64,000 bases of DNA from Billgrantia zhangzhouensis (GCF_021404465.1 NZ_JABFTT010000001.1:186001-250000), one strand, 5' to 3'; positions 1 through 12,053 are shown, numbered from the stretch's first letter. Made by a program: numbers and translations. The notes: generated from the letters alone by a model not told the origin.

Positions 1-1
1 G

Positions 2-1219
2 GTGGTCGGCCATGGCGCCGAGCGGGTGCGCGAGGCACTCGCCGACTATCCGGTGCGTTTTGCCCTGCAGGCCGAACAGAAGGGCACCGGGCACGCGGTA
101 GCGCAGACGCTTGATGGCCTGGGCGAAGGCAAGGTGCTGGTACTGTATGGCGACGTGCCGCTGATTCGTCGCGAAACCCTGGCCAAGCTGCTGGAGGAAG
201 TGGGCGAGTCGCGCATGGCGCTGCTCACCGTGACACTGGATGACCCGACCGGCTACGGGCGTATCCTGCGCAACGCCGATGGTCAGGCGGTGGCCATCGT
301 CGAGCAGAAGGATGCCAGCGAGAACGAGCTGGCCATACGCGAATGCAATACCGGCATCATGGCCATGACCGCGGCCCAGCTCAAGCGCTGGCTGCCGCGG
401 CTCTCCGCCGACAATGCCCAGGGCGAATACTACCTGACCGACGTCATCGCCATGGCCGCTGCCGAGGGGGTGGCCATCGCTACCGCCCAGCCTGCCGACC
501 CGCTCGAGGTGGAAGGGGTCAACAACCGCCTGCAGATGGCACGCCTCGAGCGTGCGTATCAGGCGCGCATTGCCGATGAACTCATGGTGCAAGGGGTGGC
601 GCTGCTGGATCCATCCCGCATCGACGTGCGCGGCCGCCTGACCTGCGGTCATGACGTGGAGATCGATGTCGGCTGCGTGTTCGAGGGCGATGTGGAACTG
701 GGCGAAGGCGTGCGTATCGGCGCGCACTGCGTGGTTCGCAACAGCCATATTGGCGCCGAGAGCGTGATCGAACCCCACAGTGTGGTCGAGGGCGCCGTGG
801 CGGCCGGTCATAACCGCGTCGGGCCCTTCGCCCGACTGCGTCCCGGCACTCGCCTGGCGGTGGGGGCCAAAGTGGGTAACTTCGTCGAGACCAAGAACGC
901 CGAGGTGGGCGAAGGCAGCAAGATCAACCACCTGAGCTATGTCGGCGATGCGCGGTTGGGGCGTGAGGTCAACGTCGGGGCCGGCACCATCACCTGTAAC
1001 TACGATGGTGCCAATAAGCATCGTACCGAGATTGGCGACGGCGCCTTCATCGGCTCCAATACCGCCCTGGTGGCCCCTGTCAGCGTCGGTCATGGCGCCA
1101 CGGTCGGTGCCGGTTCGACCATCAGCAAGGACGTGCCCGACGAGGCTCTGGCCGTCTCCCGTGGACGCCAGATCAGCAAGACCGGCTGGGTGCGTCCGAC
1201 CAAGAAGACTCGAGACTGA
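2..1219 (+). CDS. glmU: GlmU, bifunctional N-acetylglucosamine-1-phosphate uridyltransferase / glucosamine-1-phosphate acetyltransferase (5' partial)
   Basis: Makes UDP-GlcNAc for peptidoglycan and LPS: the N-terminal half transfers UMP to GlcNAc-1-P and the C-terminal half acetylates GlcN-1-P. The gene runs off the left edge. The first codon visible is an internal GTG (Val) in the VVGHGAERV stretch, so about 50 residues, including the nucleotide-binding GxGTRM loop, are missing compared with the usual ~455. Visible signatures are [29 protein letters not shown] and EGVNNR in the pyrophosphorylase half, then hexapeptide repeats of a left-handed beta-helix and [16 protein letters not shown] with [11 protein letters not shown] in the acetyltransferase half. 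glmS follows 22 bases downstream, so the two form a glmUS operon. Confidence 0.97.
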   Translation: MVGHGAERVREALADYPVRFALQAEQKGTGHAVAQTLDGLGEGKVLVLYGDVPLIRRETLAKLLEEVGESRMALLTVTLDDPTGYGRILRNADGQAVAIVEQKDASENELAIRECNTGIMAMTAAQLKRWLPRLSADNAQGEYYLTDVIAMAAAEGVAIATAQPADPLEVEGVNNRLQMARLERAYQARIADELMVQGVALLDPSRIDVRGRLTCGHDVEIDVGCVFEGDVELGEGVRIGAHCVVRNSHIGAESVIEPHSVVEGAVAAGHNRVGPFARLRPGTRLAVGAKVGNFVETKNAEVGEGSKINHLSYVGDARLGREVNVGAGTITCNYDGANKHRTEIGDGAFIGSNTALVAPVSVGHGATVGAGSTISKDVPDEALAVSRGRQISKTGWVRPTKKTRD

Positions 1220-1241
1220 TCGACAAGCGCGAGGAATCGTC

Positions 1242-3077
1242 ATGTGTGGAATCGTCGGTGCCGTTGCCCAGCGCAACGTGGAAGGCATCCTGCTCGAGGG
1301 CCTCAAGCGGCTGGAATATCGCGGCTACGATTCGGCCGGGATGGCTGTGCTCAGCGCTGCCGGCGAGCTGCAGCGTCACCGGGCGGTGGGCAAGGTGGCT
1401 GCGCTGGAGGCCATGCTCGAGGAGGCCGCCCTACCGGGGCATTGTGGCATTGCCCATACTCGCTGGGCGACCCATGGCAAGCCCAGCAAGGAGAATGCCC
1501 ACCCGCACCAATCGGGTAACCGGCTGGCGCTGGTTCATAACGGCATCATCGAAAATCATGAGCCGCTACGCCGTGAACTCGAGGCCGACGGCTACGCCTT
1601 TTCCTCGCAGACCGATACCGAGGTGGTAGCCCATCTGCTGGAGCGTGAATACCGTCATGGCGGCGGCCTGCTGGCCGCCGTGCAGCGAGGGCTCGCACAA
1701 CTCGAAGGCGCCTATGCCCTGGCGGTGGTACACGCCGATGAACCCGATGTCGTCGTCGGTGCGCGCAAGGGCAGCCCGCTGGTCGTGGGGGCAGGCATCG
1801 ACGAGGCCTTCCTGGGTTCCGATCCGCTGGCCTTGCTGCAGGTCACCGACCGCTTCATCTATCTTCAGGAAGGCGACGTGGTGCGCCTCGCCGGTGGAGG
1901 CAAGATCGAGGTCTTCGATGCCGGAGGTCAGGCCGTACAGCGCCCGATCCAGACTTTCGAGCACGGCGACGGCGCGGCCAGCAAGGGCGAGTATCGCCAC
2001 TTCATGCAGAAGGAGATCTTCGAGCAGCCCGCTGTGATCGCGGCAGCCCTCGAGGGGCGGCTGGGTGAACGTAGCGTGCCTTCCGAGTGCTTCGGCCCCG
2101 ACGCCGAAGCACTGTTCTCACGGGTCGAGCAACTGCATATCGTGGCTTGCGGCACCAGCTATCATGCCGGCTTGGTGGCCCGCTACTGGCTGGAGCGCTA
2201 TGCCGGTATCCCGGTACAGGTGGAGGTGGCTTCCGAATACCGCTACCGCACCGTAGTGGTACCCGACAACACCCTGTTCGTGACCCTGTCGCAGTCCGGC
2301 GAGACCGCCGATACTCTCGCTGCGCTGCGCTTCGCCCGTGAGCAGGGCTATCTCGGCAGCCTGGCAATCTGCAACGTGCCGGGCAGCTCGCTGGTGCGTG
2401 AATCCGACCTTACCCTGATGACCCAGGCGGGGCCGGAGATTGGCGTCGCCTCCACCAAGGCCTTCACCACCCAGTTGACCGCACTGATGCTCTTCACCCT
2501 GGCGCTGGGGCGGGTCAAGGGGCTGGACGCCGAGACCCAGGCCGAAGTGGTCGCCGGCCTGCGTGGCCTGCCGCAACTGGTGAGCCGGGTCCTCGAGTTG
2601 GATGACGCCATCGAATCCCTGTCGACCGAATTCGCCGAGAAGCACCACGCGCTGTTCCTCGGGCGTGGCGCGCATTTCCCCATCGCCCTGGAGGGAGCCC
2701 TAAAGCTGAAGGAGATTTCCTACATTCACGCCGAGGCATATCCCGCCGGAGAGCTCAAACACGGGCCGCTGGCGCTGGTCGACAGCGAGATGCCGGTGGT
2801 GTCGGTCGCCCCTAACGACGAACTGCTCGACAAGCTCAAGTCCAACTTGCAGGAGGTCCGGGCGCGTGGCGGCGAACTCTTCGTTTTCGCCGATGAACGG
2901 GTTGGGATCGAAGCGCAGGAAGGCGTGCGCGTGCTGTCGCTGCCTCATGTTCACGATGCCCTGGCGCCTATCCTCTATACCGTCCCGCTGCAACTACTGA
3001 GCTATCACGTGGCGGTGCTCAAGGGCACCGATGTCGATCAGCCGCGCAATCTGGCCAAGTCGGTCACGGTGGAATGA
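1242..3077 (+). CDS. glmS: GlmS, glutamine--fructose-6-phosphate aminotransferase (isomerizing)
   Basis: Converts fructose-6-P and glutamine to glucosamine-6-P, the first step toward UDP-GlcNAc. The product is 611 residues, the usual length. The start at MCGIVGA is fixed by the catalytic Cys2, which becomes the N-terminal nucleophile of the glutaminase domain, and a GAGGAA ribosome site lies just upstream. [18 protein letters not shown] and NGIIENH belong to the class II amidotransferase domain. [19 protein letters not shown] and the C-terminal [13 protein letters not shown] belong to the two SIS isomerase domains. It lies directly behind glmU. No glmS ribozyme is expected or seen in this lineage. 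Confidence 0.98.
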   Translation: MCGIVGAVAQRNVEGILLEGLKRLEYRGYDSAGMAVLSAAGELQRHRAVGKVAALEAMLEEAALPGHCGIAHTRWATHGKPSKENAHPHQSGNRLALVHNGIIENHEPLRRELEADGYAFSSQTDTEVVAHLLEREYRHGGGLLAAVQRGLAQLEGAYALAVVHADEPDVVVGARKGSPLVVGAGIDEAFLGSDPLALLQVTDRFIYLQEGDVVRLAGGGKIEVFDAGGQAVQRPIQTFEHGDGAASKGEYRHFMQKEIFEQPAVIAAALEGRLGERSVPSECFGPDAEALFSRVEQLHIVACGTSYHAGLVARYWLERYAGIPVQVEVASEYRYRTVVVPDNTLFVTLSQSGETADTLAALRFAREQGYLGSLAICNVPGSSLVRESDLTLMTQAGPEIGVASTKAFTTQLTALMLFTLALGRVKGLDAETQAEVVAGLRGLPQLVSRVLELDDAIESLSTEFAEKHHALFLGRGAHFPIALEGALKLKEISYIHAEAYPAGELKHGPLALVDSEMPVVSVAPNDELLDKLKSNLQEVRARGGELFVFADERVGIEAQEGVRVLSLPHVHDALAPILYTVPLQLLSYHVAVLKGTDVDQPRNLAKSVTVE

Positions 3078-3132
3078 AGCCGGGAATAACCCGTATTTCA
3101 ATTAAGCGAAGAACGAGAAAAAGGACATCGCC

Positions 3133-4842
3133 GTGGGGAAGAGACAAAGTCGTCAGGGAAGCTTCCTGAAACGCTTGCTGGTGATTGCCGCGGGGCTTGC
3201 GCTTGTCGTGGGCCTGGGAGCTCCCTATTGGTTGGGTCAGCAGGCGGAAAAAAAGTACGCCGAGTATCTGCAGCAGTTGCAGAGTGTTGGCTATATCCAG
3301 GTCGAGAACCTGACTTATGAGCGTGGCTGGTTCGACGCACAGGCCAGTTATGAACTCGTTCTCGAGCCCGGGTTTGCCCAAGCGTACGAACAGCTCATCG
3401 CGACGAGTATCGGCGTGGAGTTCGAGGAAGAGCCGCTGCGGGTCTTCGTCAGCGACAGCATCACCCATGGCCCCTTCACGGGAGCCCTGGCCAGCCTCGA
3501 TGGACGAATCGACGGTTCGGGTTGGTTGTTCGAGCAACTGATCCAACTGGAGGAGAGCGAAGCGATGTCTCGCTATACCGCCAGGGTAGGCTTCGACCAG
3601 GTGGTGACCGGAGAGTGGGCGCCTATGGCGATGACGCTGACGGCAGGGCCGATGCTCAGCGATATCGGTCTGGAGATGCGCTACGAAATCGACTACCTGG
3701 GCGGTGAATTCCGCTACGACCCGGCCGGGGGAGAATACCGCAGCACCAGCCGTTTGGGGCAGGCCCGGCTGGAGGAGCCCAGCGCCGTGCATACCTTCGA
3801 AGGCGCCACGTCGAGCCTCGTGGCCTCCTTCCCCCAGGGCGTACTGCGTGAGGTCACCTTCACCTCGGATGACGGTCCGATGCTGACGAAGAGTCGTGAC
3901 CCGGCGCAGGCAGGCGATTCGCGGATCGATAGACAGAACATCGAGGTCCAGCTCGACTTCGATGAGCAGGGGCGTTTCGAACGCTTCGCGACCCGTTTTG
4001 CCATGCAGGGCTTCGAGACTGAGGAGCCTGAGCTGTTCCTGGCCCTGCAAGGTATCGAGGCCGACTTCACGGCGACTCGCCAGGGCGAGGCCAGTTGGTA
4101 TGGGCAACTTGGGCTAAACCTCGATGGAATGACGATGCGCGAGCAGCATTCGCCAGGCTTCGAGGCGCAGAGCGTGAATTTCCGCCTGGGCCTGGAGCCG
4201 GAATCCGAGTCGCACCTGCGAGTCGCGCAACTGGTGGCCGCAAGCGATCTTCGCATTCAGGGCGTAAACGATCCGATCGCGTTCCATGTCGAGTCGAGCT
4301 ATGGGCAACTTCCGCGTGAGGTGTACGACACGCTGTGGCAACTGGTCTACGAAGCGATCAATGTCTTCAGCCTGGACGACCCCGACGCCATGCTCCCCGT
4401 GTTCGAACGTATGGAGCAAGCGGGCGAGGCGCTAATGGCAGGTCGCTCTACGCTGATCCTCAAACCGGTCACGTTCAGCATGGGTGATGCTGGCCTCGAT
4501 CTGGAACTGGAGGCCGATCTGGCGCTACAGGAGATGTCGAGCTTCGATGAAAGCAGTCTGCTCGCTCCCGAGAACCGCCTGGATCTCAACGTGGAGGCGT
4601 CTGCCATGCTGCTGCACCGGGTAGCCCGCGAGGCCCTGCGGCAGCAGTACAACGGGATGATCAGTGGCAACGAACTCGACGCCATGGCCAAGGAAGTGGT
4701 GGCAGGCAGCCTGGAACCAATGCTGGAACTTGGTGTGGTGAGTCGCGAAGAAGGCGAGCGTTATTCGCTCGTGGTGCAGCTACGCGATGGCCAGTTGCTG
4801 GTGAACGGCGAACCTGGCGAGTGGCTGCTGGGTCAGTTCTGA
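3133..4842 (+). CDS. YdgA-like protein, DUF945 family
   Basis: A 569-residue protein of unknown function. It starts at GTG, with AAAAAGGA about eight bases upstream. One hydrophobic segment near the N-terminus (about residues 11-33) should anchor it in the inner membrane with the bulk in the periplasm. The region after the anchor (GAPYWLGQQAEKKY, then YERGWFDAQA) has the layout of the DUF945/YdgA family: a short W-x-G-x-x-A/E-x-x-Y segment followed by Y-x-R-G-x-F/W. The body is rich in acidic beta-strand sequence without catalytic motifs. It follows glmS by 55 bases and may be transcribed with it. The family assignment is by pattern recognition. Confidence 0.75.
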   Translation: MGKRQSRQGSFLKRLLVIAAGLALVVGLGAPYWLGQQAEKKYAEYLQQLQSVGYIQVENLTYERGWFDAQASYELVLEPGFAQAYEQLIATSIGVEFEEEPLRVFVSDSITHGPFTGALASLDGRIDGSGWLFEQLIQLEESEAMSRYTARVGFDQVVTGEWAPMAMTLTAGPMLSDIGLEMRYEIDYLGGEFRYDPAGGEYRSTSRLGQARLEEPSAVHTFEGATSSLVASFPQGVLREVTFTSDDGPMLTKSRDPAQAGDSRIDRQNIEVQLDFDEQGRFERFATRFAMQGFETEEPELFLALQGIEADFTATRQGEASWYGQLGLNLDGMTMREQHSPGFEAQSVNFRLGLEPESESHLRVAQLVAASDLRIQGVNDPIAFHVESSYGQLPREVYDTLWQLVYEAINVFSLDDPDAMLPVFERMEQAGEALMAGRSTLILKPVTFSMGDAGLDLELEADLALQEMSSFDESSLLAPENRLDLNVEASAMLLHRVAREALRQQYNGMISGNELDAMAKEVVAGSLEPMLELGVVSREEGERYSLVVQLRDGQLLVNGEPGEWLLGQF

Positions 4843-4876
4843 CCTGCCGCAGCTGCCATTGATGCTGGGTGGGCGC

Positions 4877-5479
4877 TTAGCGCTCCACCCAGCCGCGGCG
4901 GATCAACGGAGCGAACAGCAGGCGATAGAGCCGCATGGCGACGTGATGATAGAACGGCAGGACCAGCCAGGTGCGGCTGGCGCCGACCAGCGAGGCCATG
5001 ACGGCGGCCAGCAGCAGGGCGCCGAACATGTCCTGGGGGAAATGCACGCCAAGGAAGACCCGGGCCCAGGCCACCGGGATCGCCAGCAGCAACAGGTAGC
5101 GACCGATACGCCGCGTACCGGCATGCAGTAGCAGGCTGAAGGCCATGGTCAGCATGATCGTTGCGTGGTTGCTGGGGAATGCGGGAGTCGGGGCGTGCTC
5201 CAGGAACGTCTGGCCGACCGGGACCATGAAGGGGCGCGGGCTGGGCCAGAGGTGGCCAACCATCCAGCTTGCCGCCAGGGCGAGCAGGGTGGCGACGAAC
5301 GCCTCCAGCAGAGGGCGTTTCAAGCGCTCGCTCCCCCGTAGCCAGCCGACGACCAGCAGGGCCGGCACCATCCAGATCAGGTACACGGCCAGCAGCTCGG
5401 CCATCCACAGCACGCGAGGATCGCTGTCGGGGGCGGCGTTCAGCCAGGCGAACAGGGCAAGATTCAGCGTGTTTTCCAT
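4877..5479 (-). CDS. PAP2-family membrane phosphatase (undecaprenyl-diphosphatase-like)
   Basis: A multi-spanning inner-membrane acid phosphatase of the PAP2 superfamily, of the kind that recycles undecaprenyl pyrophosphate (BcrC/YbjG type). The three signature blocks are present: the PSPRPF block, PSNHATIM with its catalytic His, and RVFLGVHFPQDMFGA with the second His. The start chosen is MENTLN, preceded by AGGA four bases away; an upstream in-frame ATG at 5521 would add an unlikely basic leader. The product is 200 residues with about five or six membrane segments. It is transcribed divergently from the DUF72 gene. The exact lipid substrate is not readable from the sequence. Confidence 0.85.
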   Translation of the reverse strand: MENTLNLALFAWLNAAPDSDPRVLWMAELLAVYLIWMVPALLVVGWLRGSERLKRPLLEAFVATLLALAASWMVGHLWPSPRPFMVPVGQTFLEHAPTPAFPSNHATIMLTMAFSLLLHAGTRRIGRYLLLLAIPVAWARVFLGVHFPQDMFGALLLAAVMASLVGASRTWLVLPFYHHVAMRLYRLLFAPLIRRGWVER

Positions 5480-5590
5480 GTGTCCTGGGCGCGTTGGGGC
5501 GCCGTTTCCTCGTGCATTCAAGCGGGAGGCTCATGCTGCCACTCGCCAAGCGGCGTTTCCGATGATTTTTGTTACAGGAGAATGACAAGG

Positions 5591-6448
5591 ATGTCCAGAC
5601 TGTATCTGGGTTTGCCCATGTGGGCCAACTCCGAGTGGTGTGGCTCCCTGTATCCACCATACGGAGGCCAGGAAAGCTGGCTGGCCGACTACGCCCAAGT
5701 CTTCTCTGCCGTGGAAGGCAACACGACCTTCTACAGTGGTGCGCCCAGGCCCGAGACGGTTGCTGCCTGGGCGCGGTTGGCGCCGCCAAACTTCCGCTTC
5801 TGTTTCAAGCTACCGGCGTCGCTGACCCACGAGCGGCGCCTCCAGAGCGTTGAAGCAGACTTTGATGCCTTCATCGATTCGCTTGCCCCGTTGCACGATC
5901 GGTTGGGCCCCCTGCTGGTTCAGTTGCCGCGCAATTTCGGTCTTGTCGAGCTGCCACGGCTCGAGGCGTTGTTGGCACGCTGGCCGCAGGGGGTCGCCTG
6001 TGCGGTTGAGGTGCGCCACCCTGAGTTTTTCCACAAGGGTACGGCCGAAGTGGCGCTGAACCGCCTGTTGATAACTCATGGTGCAAACCGCGTGATGCTC
6101 GATGTTCGCGCGCTGTTTTCGACCTCGGCCACGGGCAGCCCAGCCCTTGCACACGCTCAAAACGAAAAGCCAAGATGCCCATTACACGTGCTTTCCACGG
6201 GCGAGCAGCCGCTGATTCGCTTCATCGGGCACTTGGATGAGTCCATCAACCTGGATTATTTCCAACCTTGGGTGAAGCAGCTCAAGCTGTGGATAAAACA
6301 GGGGAAAACCCCTTTCTTGTTTGTGCATACCGCCAACAATCGCTACGCCCCTCAGCTGGCTAAGCGGATCCATCAGGTACTTGCCGACGAACTCGGCTTG
6401 CCGCCGCTGAATGAATTTGCCGGCGAATACCAGTCCCAGCTTTTCTAA
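5591..6448 (+). CDS. DUF72 / YecE-like protein
   Basis: A 285-residue member of the DUF72 (YecE) family, a TIM-barrel-like fold of unknown function. Typical features are the N-terminal LGLPMWANSEWCGSLYP, the VEGNTTFYSGAPRPETV stretch, FRFCFKLPASLTHERRL, the LLVQLPRNFG strand and a late FVHTANNRYAP block. The start at ATG 5591 has AGGAG about ten bases upstream. Another ATG lies three codons earlier (5582) but is too close to that AGGAG. It is divergent from the PAP2 gene with only about 110 bases between them. Confidence 0.85.
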   Translation: MSRLYLGLPMWANSEWCGSLYPPYGGQESWLADYAQVFSAVEGNTTFYSGAPRPETVAAWARLAPPNFRFCFKLPASLTHERRLQSVEADFDAFIDSLAPLHDRLGPLLVQLPRNFGLVELPRLEALLARWPQGVACAVEVRHPEFFHKGTAEVALNRLLITHGANRVMLDVRALFSTSATGSPALAHAQNEKPRCPLHVLSTGEQPLIRFIGHLDESINLDYFQPWVKQLKLWIKQGKTPFLFVHTANNRYAPQLAKRIHQVLADELGLPPLNEFAGEYQSQLF

Positions 6449-6601
6449 TACAGCTTTTGCAGAGCACGAAGCACTCCAGTTGCTGGCCTTCGAGCGTATG
6501 ATCGGATAGATTTGCCGACATTCGAGCCAAAGACGAACCTATATTCTGTGTTTTTGCGCTTGAGACATATCAATAACCGGATACACAACAACAGGTGAAC
6601 C
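6449..6601. other. Intergenic region upstream of the NSS transporter gene
   Basis: About 150 bases without a gene. It must contain the promoter for the downstream transporter gene, but I see no clear sigma-70 hexamer pair or operator. An AGGTGA ribosome site lies just before the transporter start. Confidence 0.4.
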
Positions 6602-7948
6602 ATGTCTAAACTTGTTCATGCGCAATGGTCATCGAAGATGACCTTCGTGCTTGCGGCCGCCGGTTCGGCCGTGGGGCTGGGCAATATCTGGCGTTTTTCC
6701 TATATGGTGGGCGACAGTGGCGGTGCCGCCTTCGTACTCGTCTACCTGGCCTGCGTGGCAGTGGTCGGCCTTCCCATTCTGGTAGCCGAATGGCTGATCG
6801 GCCGGCGTGGCCAGAAGAACCCCATCAATGCCATGGCGGAGTTGGCCAAGGCCAACGGACAGCCGAAGGCCTGGGCACTGATCGGGGTCAGCGGGGTGCT
6901 GGCGGCGTTCCTGATTCTCTCCTTCTACAGCGTGATCGGCGGCTGGTCGCTCTCCTATACCCTGAATTCGGTCACCGGTACCTTCACCGGGCAGGATGCC
7001 GACGGGGTCGGCGCTATCTTCACGGGCTTGCTGGGCAGTCCAGGACTGCTGCTGTTGTGGCATACAGCGTTCATGGCCCTGGTGGTGTGGATCGTGGCGC
7101 GTGGCGTGACCAAGGGCCTGGAAGGTGCAGTTCGCACCATGATGCCGGCGCTGGTGGTATTGCTGGTGGTGCTGGTGGGCTACGGCATGACCACCGGTCA
7201 CTTCGGTGAGGCGCTCGCCTTCATGTTCCGTCCCGACTGGAGTGCTCTGACGGGTGGTGTCGTGCTTGCCGCCATGGGCCAGGCTTTCTTCACCCTGTCG
7301 CTGGGCATGGGCATCATGATGGCTTACGGCTCCTACCTGGGCGAGGACGTCAACCTGCTGGGCACCGCGCGTACGGTGATCATCCTCGACACCACCATCG
7401 CCCTGCTGGCCGGCCTGGCGATCTTCCCCATCGTCTTTGCCAACGGCCTGAGTGCGGGTGAAGGGCCGGGGCTGATCTTCGTGACCCTGCCGCTGGCATT
7501 CGGCAACATGACCGGCGGCATGCTGCTGGGACTGATGTTCTTCCTGCTGCTGACCTTTGCTGCACTGACCTCTGCCATCTCCCTGCTCGAGCCGGTAGTG
7601 GAATTCGTCGAGGAACGTACGCCGCTGACACGTGTCATGGCCGCCTTGGTGAGTGCTGTGGCGGTGTGGCTGCTGGGCATTGCCGCGCTGATGTCATTCA
7701 ACGTATGGCCCGAGCCGGTGATGTTCGGCCTCAACGTGTTCGATCTGCTGGATACCTTCACCAGCAAGATCCTGCTGCCGCTGACCGGATTGGGAGCAAT
7801 CGTGTTCGTCGCCTGGTGCCTGGATCGTCGCAGCGTGGCCGCCGAACTCAATCTGAGTGGGAGCACCGAACAGCTGTGGCAGTTGGTGGCACGCTACCTG
7901 GCGCCGCTGGGGGTGATACTGGTGTTCGTCAACTCCCTGCTGGGATGA
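6602..7948 (+). CDS. Sodium-dependent transporter, neurotransmitter:sodium symporter (NSS/SNF) family
   Basis: A sodium-coupled inner-membrane importer, probably for amino acids, of the bacterial LeuT/MhsT-like NSS family. The 448-residue protein has about eleven hydrophobic helices. The family hallmark lies in helix 1: GSAVGLGNIWRFSY, the unwound helix that binds Na+ and substrate. Further conserved blocks are GGAAFVLVY, SFYSVIGGWSLSY (helix 3) and GQAFFTLSLGMGIMMAYGSY (helix 6/7). The eleven-helix length fits the shorter bacterial NSS proteins rather than the twelve-helix eukaryotic ones. The substrate cannot be read from the sequence. Two hairpins follow the gene. Confidence 0.93.
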   Translation: MSKLVHAQWSSKMTFVLAAAGSAVGLGNIWRFSYMVGDSGGAAFVLVYLACVAVVGLPILVAEWLIGRRGQKNPINAMAELAKANGQPKAWALIGVSGVLAAFLILSFYSVIGGWSLSYTLNSVTGTFTGQDADGVGAIFTGLLGSPGLLLLWHTAFMALVVWIVARGVTKGLEGAVRTMMPALVVLLVVLVGYGMTTGHFGEALAFMFRPDWSALTGGVVLAAMGQAFFTLSLGMGIMMAYGSYLGEDVNLLGTARTVIILDTTIALLAGLAIFPIVFANGLSAGEGPGLIFVTLPLAFGNMTGGMLLGLMFFLLLTFAALTSAISLLEPVVEFVEERTPLTRVMAALVSAVAVWLLGIAALMSFNVWPEPVMFGLNVFDLLDTFTSKILLPLTGLGAIVFVAWCLDRRSVAAELNLSGSTEQLWQLVARYLAPLGVILVFVNSLLG

Positions 7949-7997
7949 CTTGTTGTGTGGCTACTCAGGTGACGAACCTAGAGTGACGAGCCCACCT

Positions 7998-8053
7998 GGC
8001 CCCGAAGTCGGGGCCGGATAGCGCCTTCTTTAAACGGCCGCCTGTGGGCGGCC
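7998..8053. terminator. Two hairpins between convergent genes (probable terminators)
   Basis: The first hairpin (7998-8015) pairs GGCCCCGA with TCGGGGCC. The second (8036-8053) pairs GGCCGCC with GGCGGCC around a TGTG loop and abuts the stop codon of the leftward small gene. Neither has a long T tract. The position between convergent genes supports termination from both sides. Confidence 0.65.
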
Positions 8054-8054
8054 T

Positions 8055-8255
8055 CTAGTGTCTCTCGTCGTCGGCCAGCACGGCGATGTCGCGCTCCAAC
8101 TGCTTGAACTCCTGATGCAGTTCGATGCCGCGCCGGGCGCGCAGGTTGCGCTGTGCGGCGCTACGAGAGCGCTTCTCGTGTTCGGCGACGTTGATGCTCA
8201 TGAAGATGTCGAGAAGTTCGTTCTTGACGGTAGTGACCCGTTCGACCTTACTCAT
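8055..8255 (-). CDS. Small conserved-looking hypothetical protein
   Basis: A 66-residue, highly charged protein that looks alpha-helical. The start MSKVERV has GGGAGAG upstream. The sequence has an N-terminal helix (NELLDIFMSINVAEHE), an Arg-rich middle (KRSRSAAQRNLRARRG) and an acidic C-terminal helix. The layout vaguely recalls the short basic PA3496-type proteins, but I do not recognise it with confidence. Its leader contains the left arm of a palindromic repeat (8293-8435). No function is proposed. Confidence 0.6.
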   Translation of the reverse strand: MSKVERVTTVKNELLDIFMSINVAEHEKRSRSAAQRNLRARRGIELHQEFKQLERDIAVLADDERH

Positions 8256-8292
8256 GATCGACTCTCCCTCTTCTTTCTGTGCCTTATCTTCT

Positions 8293-8435
8293 CTAGAGAA
8301 ACACTGCACAAATGCCTGCGCGAGCGAATTGCTGCGTTGCGCGGAATCCTCACATATACCGCATATGCTCCGGTTCTGTGCTCCGTGCGCCTTGCACTTC
8401 ATCTCGCTCGTCGATTTGTTCAGCGTTTCCCCTAG
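8293..8435. repeat. Palindromic MITE-like element, copy I
   Basis: The ends form a long imperfect inverted repeat. The left arm (8293-8327) runs CTAGAGAAACACTGCACAAAT...GCGAGCGA. The right arm (8404-8435), read in reverse complement, runs CTAGGGGAAACGCTGAACAAAT...CGAGCGA. Both outer ends carry CTAG. There is no coding capacity. The left arm matches a solo copy at 11989-12024 with one mismatch over 31 bases, and a related shorter element lies at 9444-9526. This looks like a small non-autonomous mobile or REP-type family; no transposase is nearby. Confidence 0.7.
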
Positions 8436-8583
8436 TGCAAGATCAAATCACAGCATCTTTACTATACCCTACTTGACAGTTTCGTGACGAAGTGGGCCAT
8501 TCCACGTTCGCACAGGGAAACTCCCCCAAGCGAGTCGGGATCAGGCATACTGACCTTCGCATTCGTCAACCAAGGAGTCCAGC

Positions 8584-9447
8584 GTGAGCCGCGCCCTGTT
8601 CGATGAAATGAGACGCCGCATGGAGCACTTCCGTCGCTCCGAGCAGAAAGTGGCGCGCTTCGTGCTGCGCAATCCCGACGAGGTCATCCACATGCGCATC
8701 GTCGACCTGGCCACCGAGGCCAAGGTCAGCGAGCCGACCGTGGTGCGCTTCTGCCGGGCCCTGGGCTGCAACGGCTTCCAGGACTTCAAGCTCAAGCTGG
8801 CGCAGATGCTGGCCTCGGGCAGCCAGTTCGCCCAGTTCTCGATGAACGACGATGACTCCGTTGCCGAATTCTCCCAGAGCATCTTCGACTCCACTGTGGG
8901 CACCCTGCTGTCGGTGCGCGACCGCCTCGACAACGATGCCCTGAGCCGGGCGATCCAGGCGCTGGCGATGGCCAACCGGGTCGAGTTCTACGGCTTCGGC
9001 GCTTCCGGTGCGGTGGCCTTCGATGCCCAGCACAAGTTCTTCCGCCTGCAGATATCCACCGCCGCCTATGCCGACCCCCACATGCAGAACATGTCGGCAG
9101 TAACCCTCAAGGAGGGCGACGTGGTGGTGGCGATCTCCCAGACCGGCCGCACCCGTGCCCTGGTGGCCAGCGTGCGCCTGGCTCGAGAGGCCGGGGCCAC
9201 GGTGATCGGCCTGTGTCCCAGCGGTTCGCCGCTGGCCGAGGAGGTGACCCTGCCGCTGTACATCGACGTACATGAGGACACCGAGATCTATACGCCGATG
9301 AGTTCGCGCATCGCCCACCTGGTGCTGGTCGACGTACTCGCCGTGGGCGTGGCCAAGACCCGAGGGCCGAAGCTCGCCGAGCAGCTCAAGGCAGTCAAGA
9401 GGAGCCTGACGCCGTTACGATTTCCGGAGCAGGAAGGCAAACCCTGA
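8584..9447 (+). CDS. hexR: HexR-like transcriptional regulator (RpiR family, HTH + SIS)
   Basis: A 287-residue RpiR-family regulator. The N-terminal HTH_6 domain (about 1-75) includes AKVSEPTVVRFCRALGC. The C-terminal SIS domain (about 125-260) binds a phosphosugar and contains FYGFGASGAVAFDAQHKFFR and VVVAISQTGRTRALV. Overall it resembles HexR, which senses KDPG and represses Entner-Doudoroff and central carbon genes. The start is GTG with AAGGAG upstream. It is not next to zwf, pgl or edd here, so it acts in trans. A palindromic element begins at its stop codon, so the element may have replaced the native terminator. Confidence 0.88.
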   Translation: MSRALFDEMRRRMEHFRRSEQKVARFVLRNPDEVIHMRIVDLATEAKVSEPTVVRFCRALGCNGFQDFKLKLAQMLASGSQFAQFSMNDDDSVAEFSQSIFDSTVGTLLSVRDRLDNDALSRAIQALAMANRVEFYGFGASGAVAFDAQHKFFRLQISTAAYADPHMQNMSAVTLKEGDVVVAISQTGRTRALVASVRLAREAGATVIGLCPSGSPLAEEVTLPLYIDVHEDTEIYTPMSSRIAHLVLVDVLAVGVAKTRGPKLAEQLKAVKRSLTPLRFPEQEGKP

Positions 9448-9526
9448 GGAAAGGCTGATTTATTGCTGCGCTCCGGCGGCGACCAGCCTCTCATCGCTCG
9501 CGACATAAATCAGTTCTTTCCTATAG
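9444..9526. repeat. Palindromic MITE-like element, copy II
   Basis: An 83-base element that starts within the hexR stop region. The left end CTGAGGAAAGGCTGATTTAT pairs with the right end, whose reverse complement is CTATAGGAAAGAACTGATTT followed by AT. The interior shares ATTGCTGCG and CGCTCGCG with copy I at 8293-8435. It could also fold as a transcript hairpin after hexR. Confidence 0.6.
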
Positions 9527-9672
9527 AGAACGGATTGTTTGCAGTTTGTCATGGGGCGCCGGCGGAACAGCCGCGAACGATGACTTCCGCCGTGTAGCGC
9601 TGCTCGTGTCGAGGATTGGACGGGCGGATATGCTAAGCTGGGCGCTCATTTTTCCAGCGGCAGACCCCTTCC

Positions 9673-11880
<2,208 letters not shown>

Positions 11881-11988
11881 GAATGGTGAGGGGGTACGTT
11901 GGCGTCTACGTCAAAAGGCGGCCTTGCTGCCCAAATGGTCATTAAGCATACTCACAGGCGGACACATCGCGTTTGATGAGGGAAGCGC

Positions 11989-12024
11989 TTCGCTCGCGCA
12001 GGCATTTGTACAGTGTTTCCTTAG
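11989..12024 (+). repeat. Solo arm of the palindromic MITE-like element
   Basis: Bases 11989-12019 match the reverse complement of 8298-8328 with a single mismatch (TTCGCTCGCGCAGGCATTTG...CAGTGTTTC), and a TAGA end follows. No partner arm is visible upstream. It lies about 30 bases before the TRAP binding-protein start, so it is probably within that gene's leader. Confidence 0.65.
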
Positions 12025-12053
12025 ACGCGACTCAGAATAACCACCCCGGAGTC

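Noticed and set aside
939-1241. Upstream extension of the glmS frame into glmU
   Set aside because: GlmS must start at the Cys that follows Met at 1242; the extension is noise over glmU.
9590-9672. LexA box upstream of uvrD
   Set aside because: No CTGT-N8-ACAG-like sequence was seen.
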